Shown: positions 31,960 to 41,339, counted from the first letter of the stretch. The stretch is 64,000 nucleotides of DNA from Lachnospiraceae bacterium (GCA_024696615.1 JAILGS010000002.1:33128-97127); one strand, 5' to 3'. A program made the numbers and translations. The notes: generated from the sequence alone by a model not told the origin.

Positions 31960-32934
31960 ATGAATGAACTAATTCGATTTCCTCATTTAGGATGGGAATT
32001 CTATGTGGGGAAGGGAATTACCCTTGGCAACTTTACCATTGCCTATTATGGTATTGTGATTGCCGTGGGAATGTTACTCGCAATGTGGATGGCCCAGAGG
32101 GAAGCCAAGCGGACGGGACAGGATCCGGATCACTATACGGATTTAAGTTTTATCGCCATCTTCTTTGGGATTCTGGGGGCTAGAATCTACTATGTGATTT
32201 TTGAATGGGATTATTACAGTAACCACTTAATGGATATTGTGAATCTACGCAAGGGTGGGCTTGCCATCTATGGAGGAATTATTCTGGGGGTAATTGCTGT
32301 TTTGATTTACACCAGAATCAAGCATTTGAATCCATGGTTGGTATTAGATACCGTATTACTTGTGGTTCCGATTGGACAGATTCTTGGTCGATGGGGGAAT
32401 TTCTTCAACCGGGAAGCCTATGGAACATATACGGACAGCCTTTTGGCGATGCAGATTCCGGTATCGGAAGCTCAGGTGGTAACTTCAGAATTAATGGAGC
32501 ATTCCGTCACGATTTTTGGAGAGGCATTTATCCAGGTGCATCCAACCTTTCTTTATGAGAGTGTATGGAATCTGGGGGTCTTTCTCCTGTTGATGCTTTA
32601 CCGAAAGCATCGGAAGGCATATGGTGAGATTACTGCATTATATCTGATTGGTTACGGTCTGGGAAGAACGTGGATCGAAGGACTCCGAATGGACTCCTTA
32701 ATGCTTGGAAATACGGGGATTCGTGTATCCCAAGCACTTTCCATTGCTCTAGTGCTTGCTGGCATAATAATTTTCTTGGCAAGGCGACACTACTGTGCTA
32801 CGATTCAGACAGAGGAAAAGAGAGGGTCCTCTGAGAGCGCATCCATGGGTGCAAAAATTGCATCGAAGGATGTGGACTCCATTGCTGAAAGTATTGTAGC
32901 AGAGCAGGTGGAGAGCGAAGGGAAGGGAGAATAA
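31960..32934 (+). CDS. lgt: Prolipoprotein diacylglyceryl transferase
   Basis: LGNFTIAYYGIVIAVGMLLA; GLAIYGGIILG; GQILGRWGNFFNREAYG; HPTFLYES. Confidence 0.95.
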   Translation: MNELIRFPHLGWEFYVGKGITLGNFTIAYYGIVIAVGMLLAMWMAQREAKRTGQDPDHYTDLSFIAIFFGILGARIYYVIFEWDYYSNHLMDIVNLRKGGLAIYGGIILGVIAVLIYTRIKHLNPWLVLDTVLLVVPIGQILGRWGNFFNREAYGTYTDSLLAMQIPVSEAQVVTSELMEHSVTIFGEAFIQVHPTFLYESVWNLGVFLLLMLYRKHRKAYGEITALYLIGYGLGRTWIEGLRMDSLMLGNTGIRVSQALSIALVLAGIIIFLARRHYCATIQTEEKRGSSESASMGAKIASKDVDSIAESIVAEQVESEGKGE

Positions 32935-32937
32935 GAT

Positions 32938-33414
32938 ATGAGAGATGGAATGAAGAAAAAAATTAGTTTCTGTGAAGGCAATGAGGGTTTTTCCCTGGTG
33001 GAATTAATTGTAGTATTCGCCATTATTGCAGCTTTGGTGGGAGTGCTTGCTCCTTCCGTACTTGGTCAGATGGAGAAGGCCAGACGAGTTGCAGTATGGG
33101 ATACGGCCAATAATATCTATACCAGTGCCCAATATGCCATCGTGAATGCCGGAACCGAACAGGACACTTCCGGATATGCAGCTGCTTTTGCAACTAGTGA
33201 TACGGTTACATTTACCGAAGCGGATGTGTCTAGTACCGGCAATGATTTACAGGGATATATTGGTAAAGCAATTAGTGGTTCCGTTCCTACGGACGGATGT
33301 ACCTTTACCATTGTATTTCATAAAAGTTCAAAAATTTCTAGTTTTCAATTAATCTATAAGGGTTATAAAGTGACTGGAATTAACACGAATTTTACAATTA
33401 CGAAAGTACCTTAG
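32938..33414 (+). CDS. Type IV pilin-like (prepilin N-terminal motif) protein
   Basis: EGFSLVELIVVFAIIAALVGVLAPSVLGQMEKARR. Confidence 0.85.
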   Translation: MRDGMKKKISFCEGNEGFSLVELIVVFAIIAALVGVLAPSVLGQMEKARRVAVWDTANNIYTSAQYAIVNAGTEQDTSGYAAAFATSDTVTFTEADVSSTGNDLQGYIGKAISGSVPTDGCTFTIVFHKSSKISSFQLIYKGYKVTGINTNFTITKVP

Positions 33415-33533
33415 AAAGGGGGAAGACGGAAACAACGGGGAATTCCGAAGTAAGAGGATTTTGATGTACGTGTCATCCAGGGACTTAGCCATCCTGGAAA
33501 TCTATTTTTGAAGAGAAGAGAGGATTTAGGAAT

Positions 33534-34808
33534 ATGGGTTTAATTAGTGCAGCATTAGGTGCAGCAGGTGGAGTATTAGCAGATCAGTGGAAGGAGTACT
33601 TTTATTGTGAAGCTCTTCCAAGCAATGTCATCGTAACGAAGGGTAAGAAGAAGGTTTCCGATCGTTCTTCGAATACCAAGGGAAGCGATAATGTAATTTC
33701 CAATGGTTCCGTGATTGCCGTAGCAGACGGACAGTGCATGATCATCGTAGATCAGGGTGCGATTGTGGATTTATGTGCGGAGCCCGGTGAATATGTATAT
33801 GATATGTCTTCTGAGCCAAGTTTATTTGATGGTGGTAATTTAGGAAGCAATATCAAGGCTGTTTTTGCAGAGTTTGGAAAGCGTTTCACCTTCGGTGGTG
33901 AAGTTCCTAAGGATCAGAGAGTATACTACTTTAATACCAAGGAAATGATGGGGAATAAGTATGGTACTCCTAATTCCGTTCCATTCCGTGTAGTGGATAC
34001 CAATATTGGTCTGGACATGGATGTGAATATTAAGTGTTTTGGTGAATACAGCTACAAGGTTACCAATCCAATGCTGTTCTATAAGAATGTATGTGGTAAT
34101 GTTAGTTCTGATTATACCCGTGGGGATATTGAAGGACAGTTAAAGACCGAGTTTATGACACATTTGCAGGAGGCATTTGCTTTAATCGGAGATAAGGGAA
34201 TTCGTTATTCCTCCCTTCCAGGCCATGCAGTGGAGCTTGCAGATGCTCTGAATGAAGTTCTTTCTGCGAAGTGGAAGGATCAGCGTGGTATTGAAATCGT
34301 ATCCGTGGGTGTTTCTTCTGTAAAGGCGGATGAAGAAGACGAGAAGATGTTAAAGGAACTGCAGCGTAATGCAGTATTCCGTAATGGTGCCATGGCTAAT
34401 GCACAGATGGTGGGCGCAACCAGCCAGGCCATGGTGGATGCAGCCAATAATGCTTCTGGTGCAGCCGTTGGTTTAATGGGAATGAATATGACCCAGAATC
34501 TGGGCGCTGCCAATATGTATGCATATAATCAGGCACAGCCTCAGGCAGCACAGACAGCTCCTGCAGCTGCTGCAGCGGATGGTTGGACTTGTAGTTGTGG
34601 TACGGTAAATACCGGTAAGTTCTGCTCGAACTGCGGTACTCCAAAGCCAGTAGCGGATACCTGGACCTGTTCCTGTGGAACCGTTAATACCGGTAAGTTC
34701 TGCTCTAACTGTGGCACTCCAAAGCCAGCAGCAGATACCTGGACCTGCGAATGCGGCACAGTAAACACTGGTAAGTTCTGTTCCGAATGTGGTAAGCCAC
34801 AGGCTTAA
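33534..34808 (+). CDS. SPFH domain protein with C-terminal triple zinc ribbon (YdjI-like)
   Basis: MGLISAALGAAGGVLADQWKEYFYCEALPSNVIVTKGKKK; three WTCxCGTVNTGKFCSxCGxPKP modules at C-terminus. Confidence 0.85.
   Translation: MGLISAALGAAGGVLADQWKEYFYCEALPSNVIVTKGKKKVSDRSSNTKGSDNVISNGSVIAVADGQCMIIVDQGAIVDLCAEPGEYVYDMSSEPSLFDGGNLGSNIKAVFAEFGKRFTFGGEVPKDQRVYYFNTKEMMGNKYGTPNSVPFRVVDTNIGLDMDVNIKCFGEYSYKVTNPMLFYKNVCGNVSSDYTRGDIEGQLKTEFMTHLQEAFALIGDKGIRYSSLPGHAVELADALNEVLSAKWKDQRGIEIVSVGVSSVKADEEDEKMLKELQRNAVFRNGAMANAQMVGATSQAMVDAANNASGAAVGLMGMNMTQNLGAANMYAYNQAQPQAAQTAPAAAAADGWTCSCGTVNTGKFCSNCGTPKPVADTWTCSCGTVNTGKFCSNCGTPKPAADTWTCECGTVNTGKFCSECGKPQA
34584..34805 (+). repeat. 78-bp tandem coding repeats (3 copies) encoding zinc ribbons
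   Basis: Copies start at 34584, 34662 and 34740; last copy shortened by the stop. Confidence 0.9.
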
Positions 34809-34859
34809 TCCAGACTTTCAAGAGAATTGAGATAAGGATCAAGAAAGGAGAGTAGGCGT

Positions 34860-36278
34860 TTGGCAGAATTATTGGATTACAAATGTCCTTGTTGTGGTGG
34901 TGGTATTCAATTCGACAGTTCCATTCAGAAGATGAAATGCCCTTACTGCGATACGGAATTTGATATGGAGACCTTACAATCCTATGATGCGCAATTGCAA
35001 CAAGATCACGGCGATGATATTTCCTGGGAGCATTCCTCCCAGGAATTTTCACAAGAGGAAACTAATGGGCTTGTAACCTATTCCTGTCAGTCCTGTGGTG
35101 CTGAAATTGTTGCAGAAGCGACCCTGGCAGCTTCCCGTTGTCCATATTGTGATAATCCCATCGTCATGGTGGGACAGTTTTCGGGGGATTTAAAGCCGGA
35201 TTGTATTATTCCTTTTCAATTAGATAAGGAGAAGGCGAAGGCCCAGTACTGGAAACATTTGGAGAAGAAACCATTTCTTCCGAAAGTCTTTAAGGATCAA
35301 AATCATATTGATGAGATTAAGGGGGTCTATGTTCCCTTCTGGCTCTTTGATAGTGATGTGGATGCTTCCCTACGCTTTAAGACCACGAGGGTGAAACGGT
35401 GGGAGGATCAGCAATTTTCCTATACGGAGACTAGTTATTATTCCGTTACCTGTGATGGCACCATTGCTTTTGATCGAATTCCGGTGGATGGTTCCAAAAA
35501 GATGCCCGATGATTTAATGGAATCCGTGGAGCCTTTTGAAGCGGCTGGAGAAAAGAATTTTCAGACGGCTTTTCTTGCAGGGTATCTGGCGGATCGCTAT
35601 GATGTTACCGCAGAGGAAACGCAAGATCGTGCCAATGAACGGTTGAAGCAGAGTACGATTGATGAATTTACGAAGACGGTTACCGGATATAACAGTGTGG
35701 AACTGGAGAAATGTAATATTCGCCAGTCCAATGGCAGGGTACGATATGCCCTCTATCCAACGTGGTTATTAAATACCACATGGAATGATCAAAAATTTAC
35801 CTTTGCTATGAATGGTCAGACGGGAAAATTTGTGGGAAATCTTCCATGTGACAAGAAGGCGGCCACTACTTTTACTGCGATTCTTACAGTGATCTTAACC
35901 GCAATAGTGCTTGCTGGATTTTATTTCTTTACCGACCATGCGGCCAATCAATTTTCCTGGGGAATGTATGGACTTATTTCCCTGGGCATTGGTTTTTTCG
36001 TAGCTTTGTTAGTGATGTTAATACGAAAGAATCAATTAACCTCGGTGGTCATGCAAAGGGCAGCCAGTTCCTATATTCGACCCCATAGTTTTAAGTTGCG
36101 ACATCAACAGGAATTATTCTTATATCGTAGATTAAATAAGGTACAAAAATCACAAAATCAAAATAATCCTCCAAGACAAGGTGGAGGAAATGCTCCTGGC
36201 GGTTTTAATGCTCCCGGTGGTTTTAATGCTCCCGGTGGCTTTAATACTCCTGGTGGCGTTGGTCACCGCCCTAGGTAG
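34860..36278 (+). CDS. TFIIB-type zinc-ribbon membrane protein (YdjG-like)
   Basis: TTG start after AGGAGAG; YKCPCCGGGIQFDSSIQKMKCPYCDTEF; two C-terminal TM segments; PGGFNA-repeat tail. Confidence 0.75.
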   Translation: MAELLDYKCPCCGGGIQFDSSIQKMKCPYCDTEFDMETLQSYDAQLQQDHGDDISWEHSSQEFSQEETNGLVTYSCQSCGAEIVAEATLAASRCPYCDNPIVMVGQFSGDLKPDCIIPFQLDKEKAKAQYWKHLEKKPFLPKVFKDQNHIDEIKGVYVPFWLFDSDVDASLRFKTTRVKRWEDQQFSYTETSYYSVTCDGTIAFDRIPVDGSKKMPDDLMESVEPFEAAGEKNFQTAFLAGYLADRYDVTAEETQDRANERLKQSTIDEFTKTVTGYNSVELEKCNIRQSNGRVRYALYPTWLLNTTWNDQKFTFAMNGQTGKFVGNLPCDKKAATTFTAILTVILTAIVLAGFYFFTDHAANQFSWGMYGLISLGIGFFVALLVMLIRKNQLTSVVMQRAASSYIRPHSFKLRHQQELFLYRRLNKVQKSQNQNNPPRQGGGNAPGGFNAPGGFNAPGGFNTPGGVGHRPR

Positions 36279-36332
36279 GATGTTCTAGTGAAATCCCAAG
36301 TTTTTGGTATGAAACGGAATGATTAAGAACTG

Positions 36333-36368
36333 ACGATGATGGATGAAAATCCATCATCGTTTTTTTTT
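36333..36368 (+). terminator. Intrinsic terminator
   Basis: ACGATGATGGA-TGAAAA-TCCATCATCGT + T8. Confidence 0.9.
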
Positions 36369-36374
36369 AGGGGG

Positions 36375-36424
36375 TTGACAGTTTTGTTACTTGGTGATAT
36401 GGTTAGTTACATAAGTAATGAACC
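36375..36424 (+). promoter_or_regulatory. Promoter with overlapping operator upstream of GntR gene
   Basis: TTGACA-17-TATGGT; imperfect palindrome GGTTAGTTAC-ATAA-GTAATGAACC at 36401-36424. Confidence 0.6.
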
Positions 36425-36473
36425 AATAAAGATAAATTGAATCAATGTTAGATTTAGAAAGGGGGGAAGTTTC

Positions 36474-36833
36474 TTGCAGGAATTATTGAATGATGAGAAA
36501 TCCATCTATCTACAGATCAGTGAAATGATTGAAACGGATATTTTAAGGGATATTTTAGTGGAAGAGGAGAAAGTGCCAAGTACCAATGAACTGGCTAGGC
36601 TTTATACCATCAATCCGGCCACAGCCTTAAAGGGGGTGAATTTGTTAGTGGATCAGGGAATACTTTATAAGAAAAGGGGAATTGGAATGTTTGTAAAATC
36701 CGGAGCGAAGGAGATGATCCTTAACAAGCGCCGGGAAGACTTTTATGATACATTTGTCAAAAAATTCCTAGAAGAAGCCAAGCAACTGGGAATTAGCAAG
36801 AAGGAATTGGTAAAGATGATTGAGCGTGAGTAA
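36474..36833 (+). CDS. GntR family (YtrA subfamily) regulator
   Basis: SIYLQISEMIETDILRDILVEEEKVPSTNELARLYTINPATALKGVNLLVDQGILYKKRGIGMFV; TTG start after GGGGGG. Confidence 0.9.
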   Translation: MQELLNDEKSIYLQISEMIETDILRDILVEEEKVPSTNELARLYTINPATALKGVNLLVDQGILYKKRGIGMFVKSGAKEMILNKRREDFYDTFVKKFLEEAKQLGISKKELVKMIERE

Positions 36834-36867
36834 GTTTTCGCACAAATGTGGGATAAAGGAGAAAACT

Positions 36868-37737
36868 ATGGGAAATTTAATCTGTGAAAATATTCGAAAA
36901 CAATTTAAGAAACATGTGGTATTAGAGGATGTGAATCTTACCTTAGAACGGGGAAAAATCTATGGACTGTTGGGAAGAAATGGTGCAGGAAAGACCACTC
37001 TCATGTCCATTATAACTGCACAGCTTCCTTCTAGCGGGGGAAGGGTGAGTTTAGATGGGGAAGATGTCTGGGAGAATCCCAAGGCCCTGTCTAAAATAGC
37101 TTTTGCCAGGGAGTTTCAGGGAAATACAGGGTCCCTTATTGGGAATCTTTCGGTGCAGGAATTATTAAAAATGGGTCGCATTTATTATGCGAACTGGGAT
37201 GAAGAATATGCAAGAAAACTTATGGAGCAGTGGAAGATTGATAAAAAGGCTATCATGAGCACACTTTCCCAGGGAATGCGTTCCATGGTATCAATCATCC
37301 TAGGACTTGCAAGTAAAGCGGAATTTACTTTTTTTGATGAACCAGTAGCAGGATTGGATGCAGTGGCCAGGGAGGAATTTTACCGGATGATCATCGAAGA
37401 GAATGCCAATACTGGTAGAACATTGGTAATTTCCAGCCATATTTTAGAAGAAGCTTCAGGAATATTCGAAGAAGTGATTTTCTTACATGGGGGAAAGATT
37501 TTATACCATGAGAATGTGGAAGAATTACTGGCAAGATCCTATCGAATTACAGGAAGATCGGATGTGGTGGATGAAATGGTGCAGGGGCATAGAGTTTACC
37601 ATCCACAGACCATAGGACGGAGCAAGTCCGTAACTGTGATTTTAGAGGGGGACGAAACCTTCAACGAACAGGGGGAGGTTTCCATTCAACCAGAAACCTT
37701 ACAAAGTCTTTTTGTAGCATTATGTCAGAATGAGTAG
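36868..37737 (+). CDS. ABC transporter ATP-binding protein
   Basis: YGLLGRNGAGKTTLMSII; LSQGMRSMVSIILGLASKAEFTFFDEPVAGLD. Confidence 0.93.
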   Translation: MGNLICENIRKQFKKHVVLEDVNLTLERGKIYGLLGRNGAGKTTLMSIITAQLPSSGGRVSLDGEDVWENPKALSKIAFAREFQGNTGSLIGNLSVQELLKMGRIYYANWDEEYARKLMEQWKIDKKAIMSTLSQGMRSMVSIILGLASKAEFTFFDEPVAGLDAVAREEFYRMIIEENANTGRTLVISSHILEEASGIFEEVIFLHGGKILYHENVEELLARSYRITGRSDVVDEMVQGHRVYHPQTIGRSKSVTVILEGDETFNEQGEVSIQPETLQSLFVALCQNE

Positions 37738-37749
37738 GAGGGAATGTTC

Positions 37750-38403
37750 ATGCGATATGGAGTATTATGGCAGGATGCCATCCGCAGGAGTTGGAGTAAT
37801 ATCCTACAATGGCTGGAAATTGGAATACTGATCTTGGTAATTACTTCCTTTATCAATCATCCCAATCTATTTACATTTGGTGGATATATGGGGGAATTGG
37901 TTTTGGAACAATATCCGTTTTTACTAATGGGGTTGTTTTTATATGGAACATTCTTTCAATGCGGAATAGAAATTATGGGACGACAAGAGGCGAAGCGGAT
38001 GTTTGGAGCTTGCCGCAGGGAAAGCCGTATGGAATTTTTGATGGAACAGAGTTTATGGATGGGATTTCATCTTTTATTGTTCTTAGGACTTGGAGTTTTT
38101 GGAAAAATTTTGGGAAGTACTGAGTTCTTACAGGGTAGAATGGTTCTTGCCATGATATTTTTCCTCTTTATGATGGAGGGAATTTTGTTACTTCTATTTT
38201 CCATTTTTTCTGTTTTTAAGAAAAAGTTAAATCGTTTTTTTGAAATAACCATCGTTTTACTTACCATGTTTTCCATAGTGATTAGTAGTTTTTCTAGTTT
38301 TTTTCAATTACAGTTTTTTAGCCAATGTGGTTGGGGAATTATAATCTATGGAATCGGGTGTTTCGTATGGATGAAATCCTATGTAGGGGAGGTGGAAGTA
38401 TGA
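37750..38403 (+). CDS. ABC transporter-associated membrane protein
   Basis: About six TM segments; directly downstream of the ABC ATPase. Confidence 0.65.
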   Translation: MRYGVLWQDAIRRSWSNILQWLEIGILILVITSFINHPNLFTFGGYMGELVLEQYPFLLMGLFLYGTFFQCGIEIMGRQEAKRMFGACRRESRMEFLMEQSLWMGFHLLLFLGLGVFGKILGSTEFLQGRMVLAMIFFLFMMEGILLLLFSIFSVFKKKLNRFFEITIVLLTMFSIVISSFSSFFQLQFFSQCGWGIIIYGIGCFVWMKSYVGEVEV

Positions 38404-39119
38404 AAGGATGGAAGGAATGGCCACTCTATCAAAAAAGCGGAGTAAAAGGGGTGGTTTTTTTAATTATTTGCTGGTTTTTAGGCATTGGACTGATGGCCTT
38501 GTTAGCACTAGCGATTAATTCGGATGGAAGTCTAACGAGGTTTCCCATTGCTAGTTTTTTGGTAATGTTTTGCGGATATTGTCAGGTGATTCTTTTAGGC
38601 CCAATACATATGAGAAATGCCTTTGGGCTTAGTATGAGTGTGGGAAATACCAGGAAACACTTTTTCCTTCAATCCCTGCAGTATTATAGTCTTTATTTGA
38701 TCGGCTGTTGGGGACTGTCGGTTCTTGGATATTATGTGGAAGGGTGGTATCAGGAGTTTTTCTTTGGACAAATTCCTGTGGATGCAGATAGCTTTACCAT
38801 CTCTACCACTGCTTGTTCCTCGCTTGGAGTATTTTTCTTATCCCTTGGCATCTGGATGTTTGTGGGGGCAATAATCATCGGCCATATCAAGGCATTTAGT
38901 TTTATTATGGTGATTGGCAGTATGCTTATTGGAATTACTCCTTCCCTATTAAAAAATTTTGGAGTGCTTCCTATGGAATGGGGGGAGAATATGCCAGGAT
39001 TAAATTTTTTTGGTGGACTCGATTCCATTCCCATGGTAGGATTATGTATCATCATCTGTGGAGTTTTACTGGGTTGTTCTTATGGACTCCTACGGAAAGA
39101 AAGTGTTTCGCTCCTATAG
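38400..39119 (+). CDS. ABC transporter-associated membrane protein
   Basis: Start overlaps previous stop (ATGA); multiple TM segments. Confidence 0.65.
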   Translation: MKGWKEWPLYQKSGVKGVVFLIICWFLGIGLMALLALAINSDGSLTRFPIASFLVMFCGYCQVILLGPIHMRNAFGLSMSVGNTRKHFFLQSLQYYSLYLIGCWGLSVLGYYVEGWYQEFFFGQIPVDADSFTISTTACSSLGVFFLSLGIWMFVGAIIIGHIKAFSFIMVIGSMLIGITPSLLKNFGVLPMEWGENMPGLNFFGGLDSIPMVGLCIIICGVLLGCSYGLLRKESVSLL

Positions 39120-39137
39120 GGGAATGAAGGGGAAAGA

Positions 39138-39614
39138 ATGATGGAAATTACAACGCTTGCTTATTTAGAACGGGATGGGAAGTATCTCATGCTTCATCGG
39201 ACGAAAAAGCAGGGGGATCTTAATCATGATAAATACATTGGTGTGGGGGGACATGTGGAACATGGGGAGTCCCCGGAGGATTGTATCAAGCGGGAAATCC
39301 TGGAAGAAACCGGATTACGGGCCCAAAAGCTTACCCTTCGAGGAATCCTTACCTTTGTTATGGATGAAGTGGATGAATATACCTTCCTATTTACCTGTTC
39401 GGATTTTTCTGGAACCATGCACCCTTGCGATGAGGGAGAATTAGAGTGGATTCCCAAAGAAGAAATAAAAAAACTTCCCCTCTGGGCGGGGGATCATGTA
39501 TTTCTTCGGCTTTTAGAAGAACGGGAGGATGTATTTTCCTGTAAATTAACCTATGAGCAGGATGTGCTTGTGGGAGTACAGGTGGACGGAGTGGATGATA
39601 GGCATTACCTATAA
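39138..39614 (+). CDS. NUDIX hydrolase (8-oxo-dGTP diphosphatase-like)
   Basis: GGHVEHGESPEDCIKREILEETGL (Nudix box). Confidence 0.92.
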   Translation: MMEITTLAYLERDGKYLMLHRTKKQGDLNHDKYIGVGGHVEHGESPEDCIKREILEETGLRAQKLTLRGILTFVMDEVDEYTFLFTCSDFSGTMHPCDEGELEWIPKEEIKKLPLWAGDHVFLRLLEEREDVFSCKLTYEQDVLVGVQVDGVDDRHYL

Positions 39615-39630
39615 CGGGTAATGCCTTTTT
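39600..39630 (+). terminator. Intrinsic terminator after NUDIX gene
   Basis: AGGCATTACC...GGGTAATGCCT + T-run. Confidence 0.8.
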
Positions 39631-39717
39631 AATATGACAAAATCAAGGGAAAGAGGGCTCTCTTAGTTGTTTTTTGACTCTTAATATGATAAAATCCCTA
39701 TTTGGAAAAGTGAATAG

Positions 39718-39925
39718 AAGCTTTGGGTGCCTTTGACCGGATCAGAGTGTTTTGCTGCGAATGCCGGGGCCAAAGGGTAAAAGGGAAACAGGTGAAAGTC
39801 CTGTACGATCTCGTCACTGTAATTGCTTAGAAGGATGCAAGAGGCCACTGAAGAAGGATGATATTCCTCTTTGGGAAGGCGCATCTTTTGTTATGGCATA
39901 AGCCAGGAAACCTGCCGAAATGCTT
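39718..39925 (+). promoter_or_regulatory. Cobalamin (B12) riboswitch
   Basis: GGGTGCCTTT...AAAGGGTAAAAGGGAAACAGGTGAAAGTCCTGTACGATCTCGTCACTGTAA...GCCACTG...GGGAAGGCG...AAGCCAGGAAACCTGCC. Confidence 0.93.
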
Positions 39926-40073
39926 GGTACATTAGATCACGAGGAATTGGTCGTGCCGTAAGGAAAGGGGAGAACCCTTTATTTATTGTGCCTATAATCT
40001 TTGTGATATGGGCTTTTTTTATATCCAAAAACCAAAAGAGCCTGTATGAATATATGTTTATAGGAGAGTAATT

Positions 40074-41291
40074 ATGAAAAAGAAGAATGTAACCGTAGGA
40101 ATGCTTGCTATGGCAAGTATGTGTGCTTTGGCAGCTTGTGGAAGCGCCAAGGAAGTAGAAACCCAGGCCACCAGTGCGGTAGCTACAACAGAAGCAACTC
40201 CCGCACAGACAGAAAGCACAACATCCAAGGAGGAGGCTGACAAGAAAGTGGCAGAAGAGATGGATGCGTTAATTGAAGCAATTTATGTTCAGGAACGTAC
40301 AGAAGATACGGATGCACAGATTGCAGCTGCTAAGGCTGCCTGGGATGCATTAACCGAGGAACAGAAGGCACTGGTAGAAGAGGCAGATTATTTTGCTTTG
40401 GATACGGGGGATGCTTCCCTGGATGATGCTTTAAATGGGGATGAAATCGGTGAGAAGGAAATCTTAGTAGTTAGCTTTGGTACTTCCTTCAATGATAGTC
40501 GTGTAAATGATATCGGTGGTATTGAGAAGGCCATTGCCGAAAGCTTCCCAGAGTATTCTGTAAGACGTGCTTTTACCTCCCAGATCATTATCAATCATAT
40601 TCAGGCTCGTGATGGGGAAGTGATTGATAATATGGAGCAGGCTTTAGAGCGTGCTGTAGCAAATGGTGTTAAGGAATTAGTAATTCAGCCAACGCATTTA
40701 ATGCATGGTGCGGAATATGATGAGATGGTAAGCCAGGTGGAAGCTTATAAGGATCAGTTTACCAAGGTTGTAATTTCTGAACCACTTCTTGGAGAAGTTG
40801 GTGCGGATGCTACTACTGTGAATGAGGATAAGAAGGTGGTATGTGAGAAGGCCCTTGCAGATACCGTTAAGGCTGCTGGTTTTGATAGTGTAGCTGCTTG
40901 TAAGGATGGCAATGTAGCCATCGTTGTGGTTGGTCATGGAACCTCTCATACTGCTAAGGTTACCTATAGCCAGTTACAGGCACAGGTGGATGAACTTGGT
41001 TATGAGAATGTATTCGTTGGAACTGTAGAAGGTGAGCCAGAGGGTACTTCTTGTGAAGATATTGTTGCGAAGGTAAAGGAAGCAGGTTATACCAAGGTTG
41101 TTCTTCGTCCTTTCATGGTAGTTGCTGGAGATCATGCACATAATGATATTGCCGGAGAAGAGGAAGATTCTTGGGCAAGTCAGTTTAAGAGTAATGGTCT
41201 TTCCTCTGTGGAGTGCCAGTTCAATGGTTTAGGAAGCATTGCAGAGGTTCAGGAAGTATATATTGCACATTTAAAGGATGCATTAAAGTAA
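40074..41291 (+). CDS. cbiK: Sirohydrochlorin cobaltochelatase CbiK, predicted lipoprotein
   Basis: Lipobox MCALAACGS; ILVVSFGTSFNDSR; HLMHGAEYDEM; VVGHGTSHTAKVTYSQLQ; VFVGTVEGEPEG; PFMVVAGDHAHNDIAGEEEDSW. Confidence 0.88.
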   Translation: MKKKNVTVGMLAMASMCALAACGSAKEVETQATSAVATTEATPAQTESTTSKEEADKKVAEEMDALIEAIYVQERTEDTDAQIAAAKAAWDALTEEQKALVEEADYFALDTGDASLDDALNGDEIGEKEILVVSFGTSFNDSRVNDIGGIEKAIAESFPEYSVRRAFTSQIIINHIQARDGEVIDNMEQALERAVANGVKELVIQPTHLMHGAEYDEMVSQVEAYKDQFTKVVISEPLLGEVGADATTVNEDKKVVCEKALADTVKAAGFDSVAACKDGNVAIVVVGHGTSHTAKVTYSQLQAQVDELGYENVFVGTVEGEPEGTSCEDIVAKVKEAGYTKVVLRPFMVVAGDHAHNDIAGEEEDSWASQFKSNGLSSVECQFNGLGSIAEVQEVYIAHLKDALK

Positions 41292-41339
41292 TCGAAGAAA
41301 CGTATTTTGATTCGATGGATGTAGACTAAACTTAGGAGA

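Noticed and set aside
36401-36424. Mobile-element terminal repeat
   Set aside because: Palindrome overlaps a good promoter and precedes a GntR gene, so an operator is the simpler explanation; no transposase nearby.
39871-40071. 66-aa ORF
   Set aside because: Overlaps the B12 riboswitch and its expression platform.
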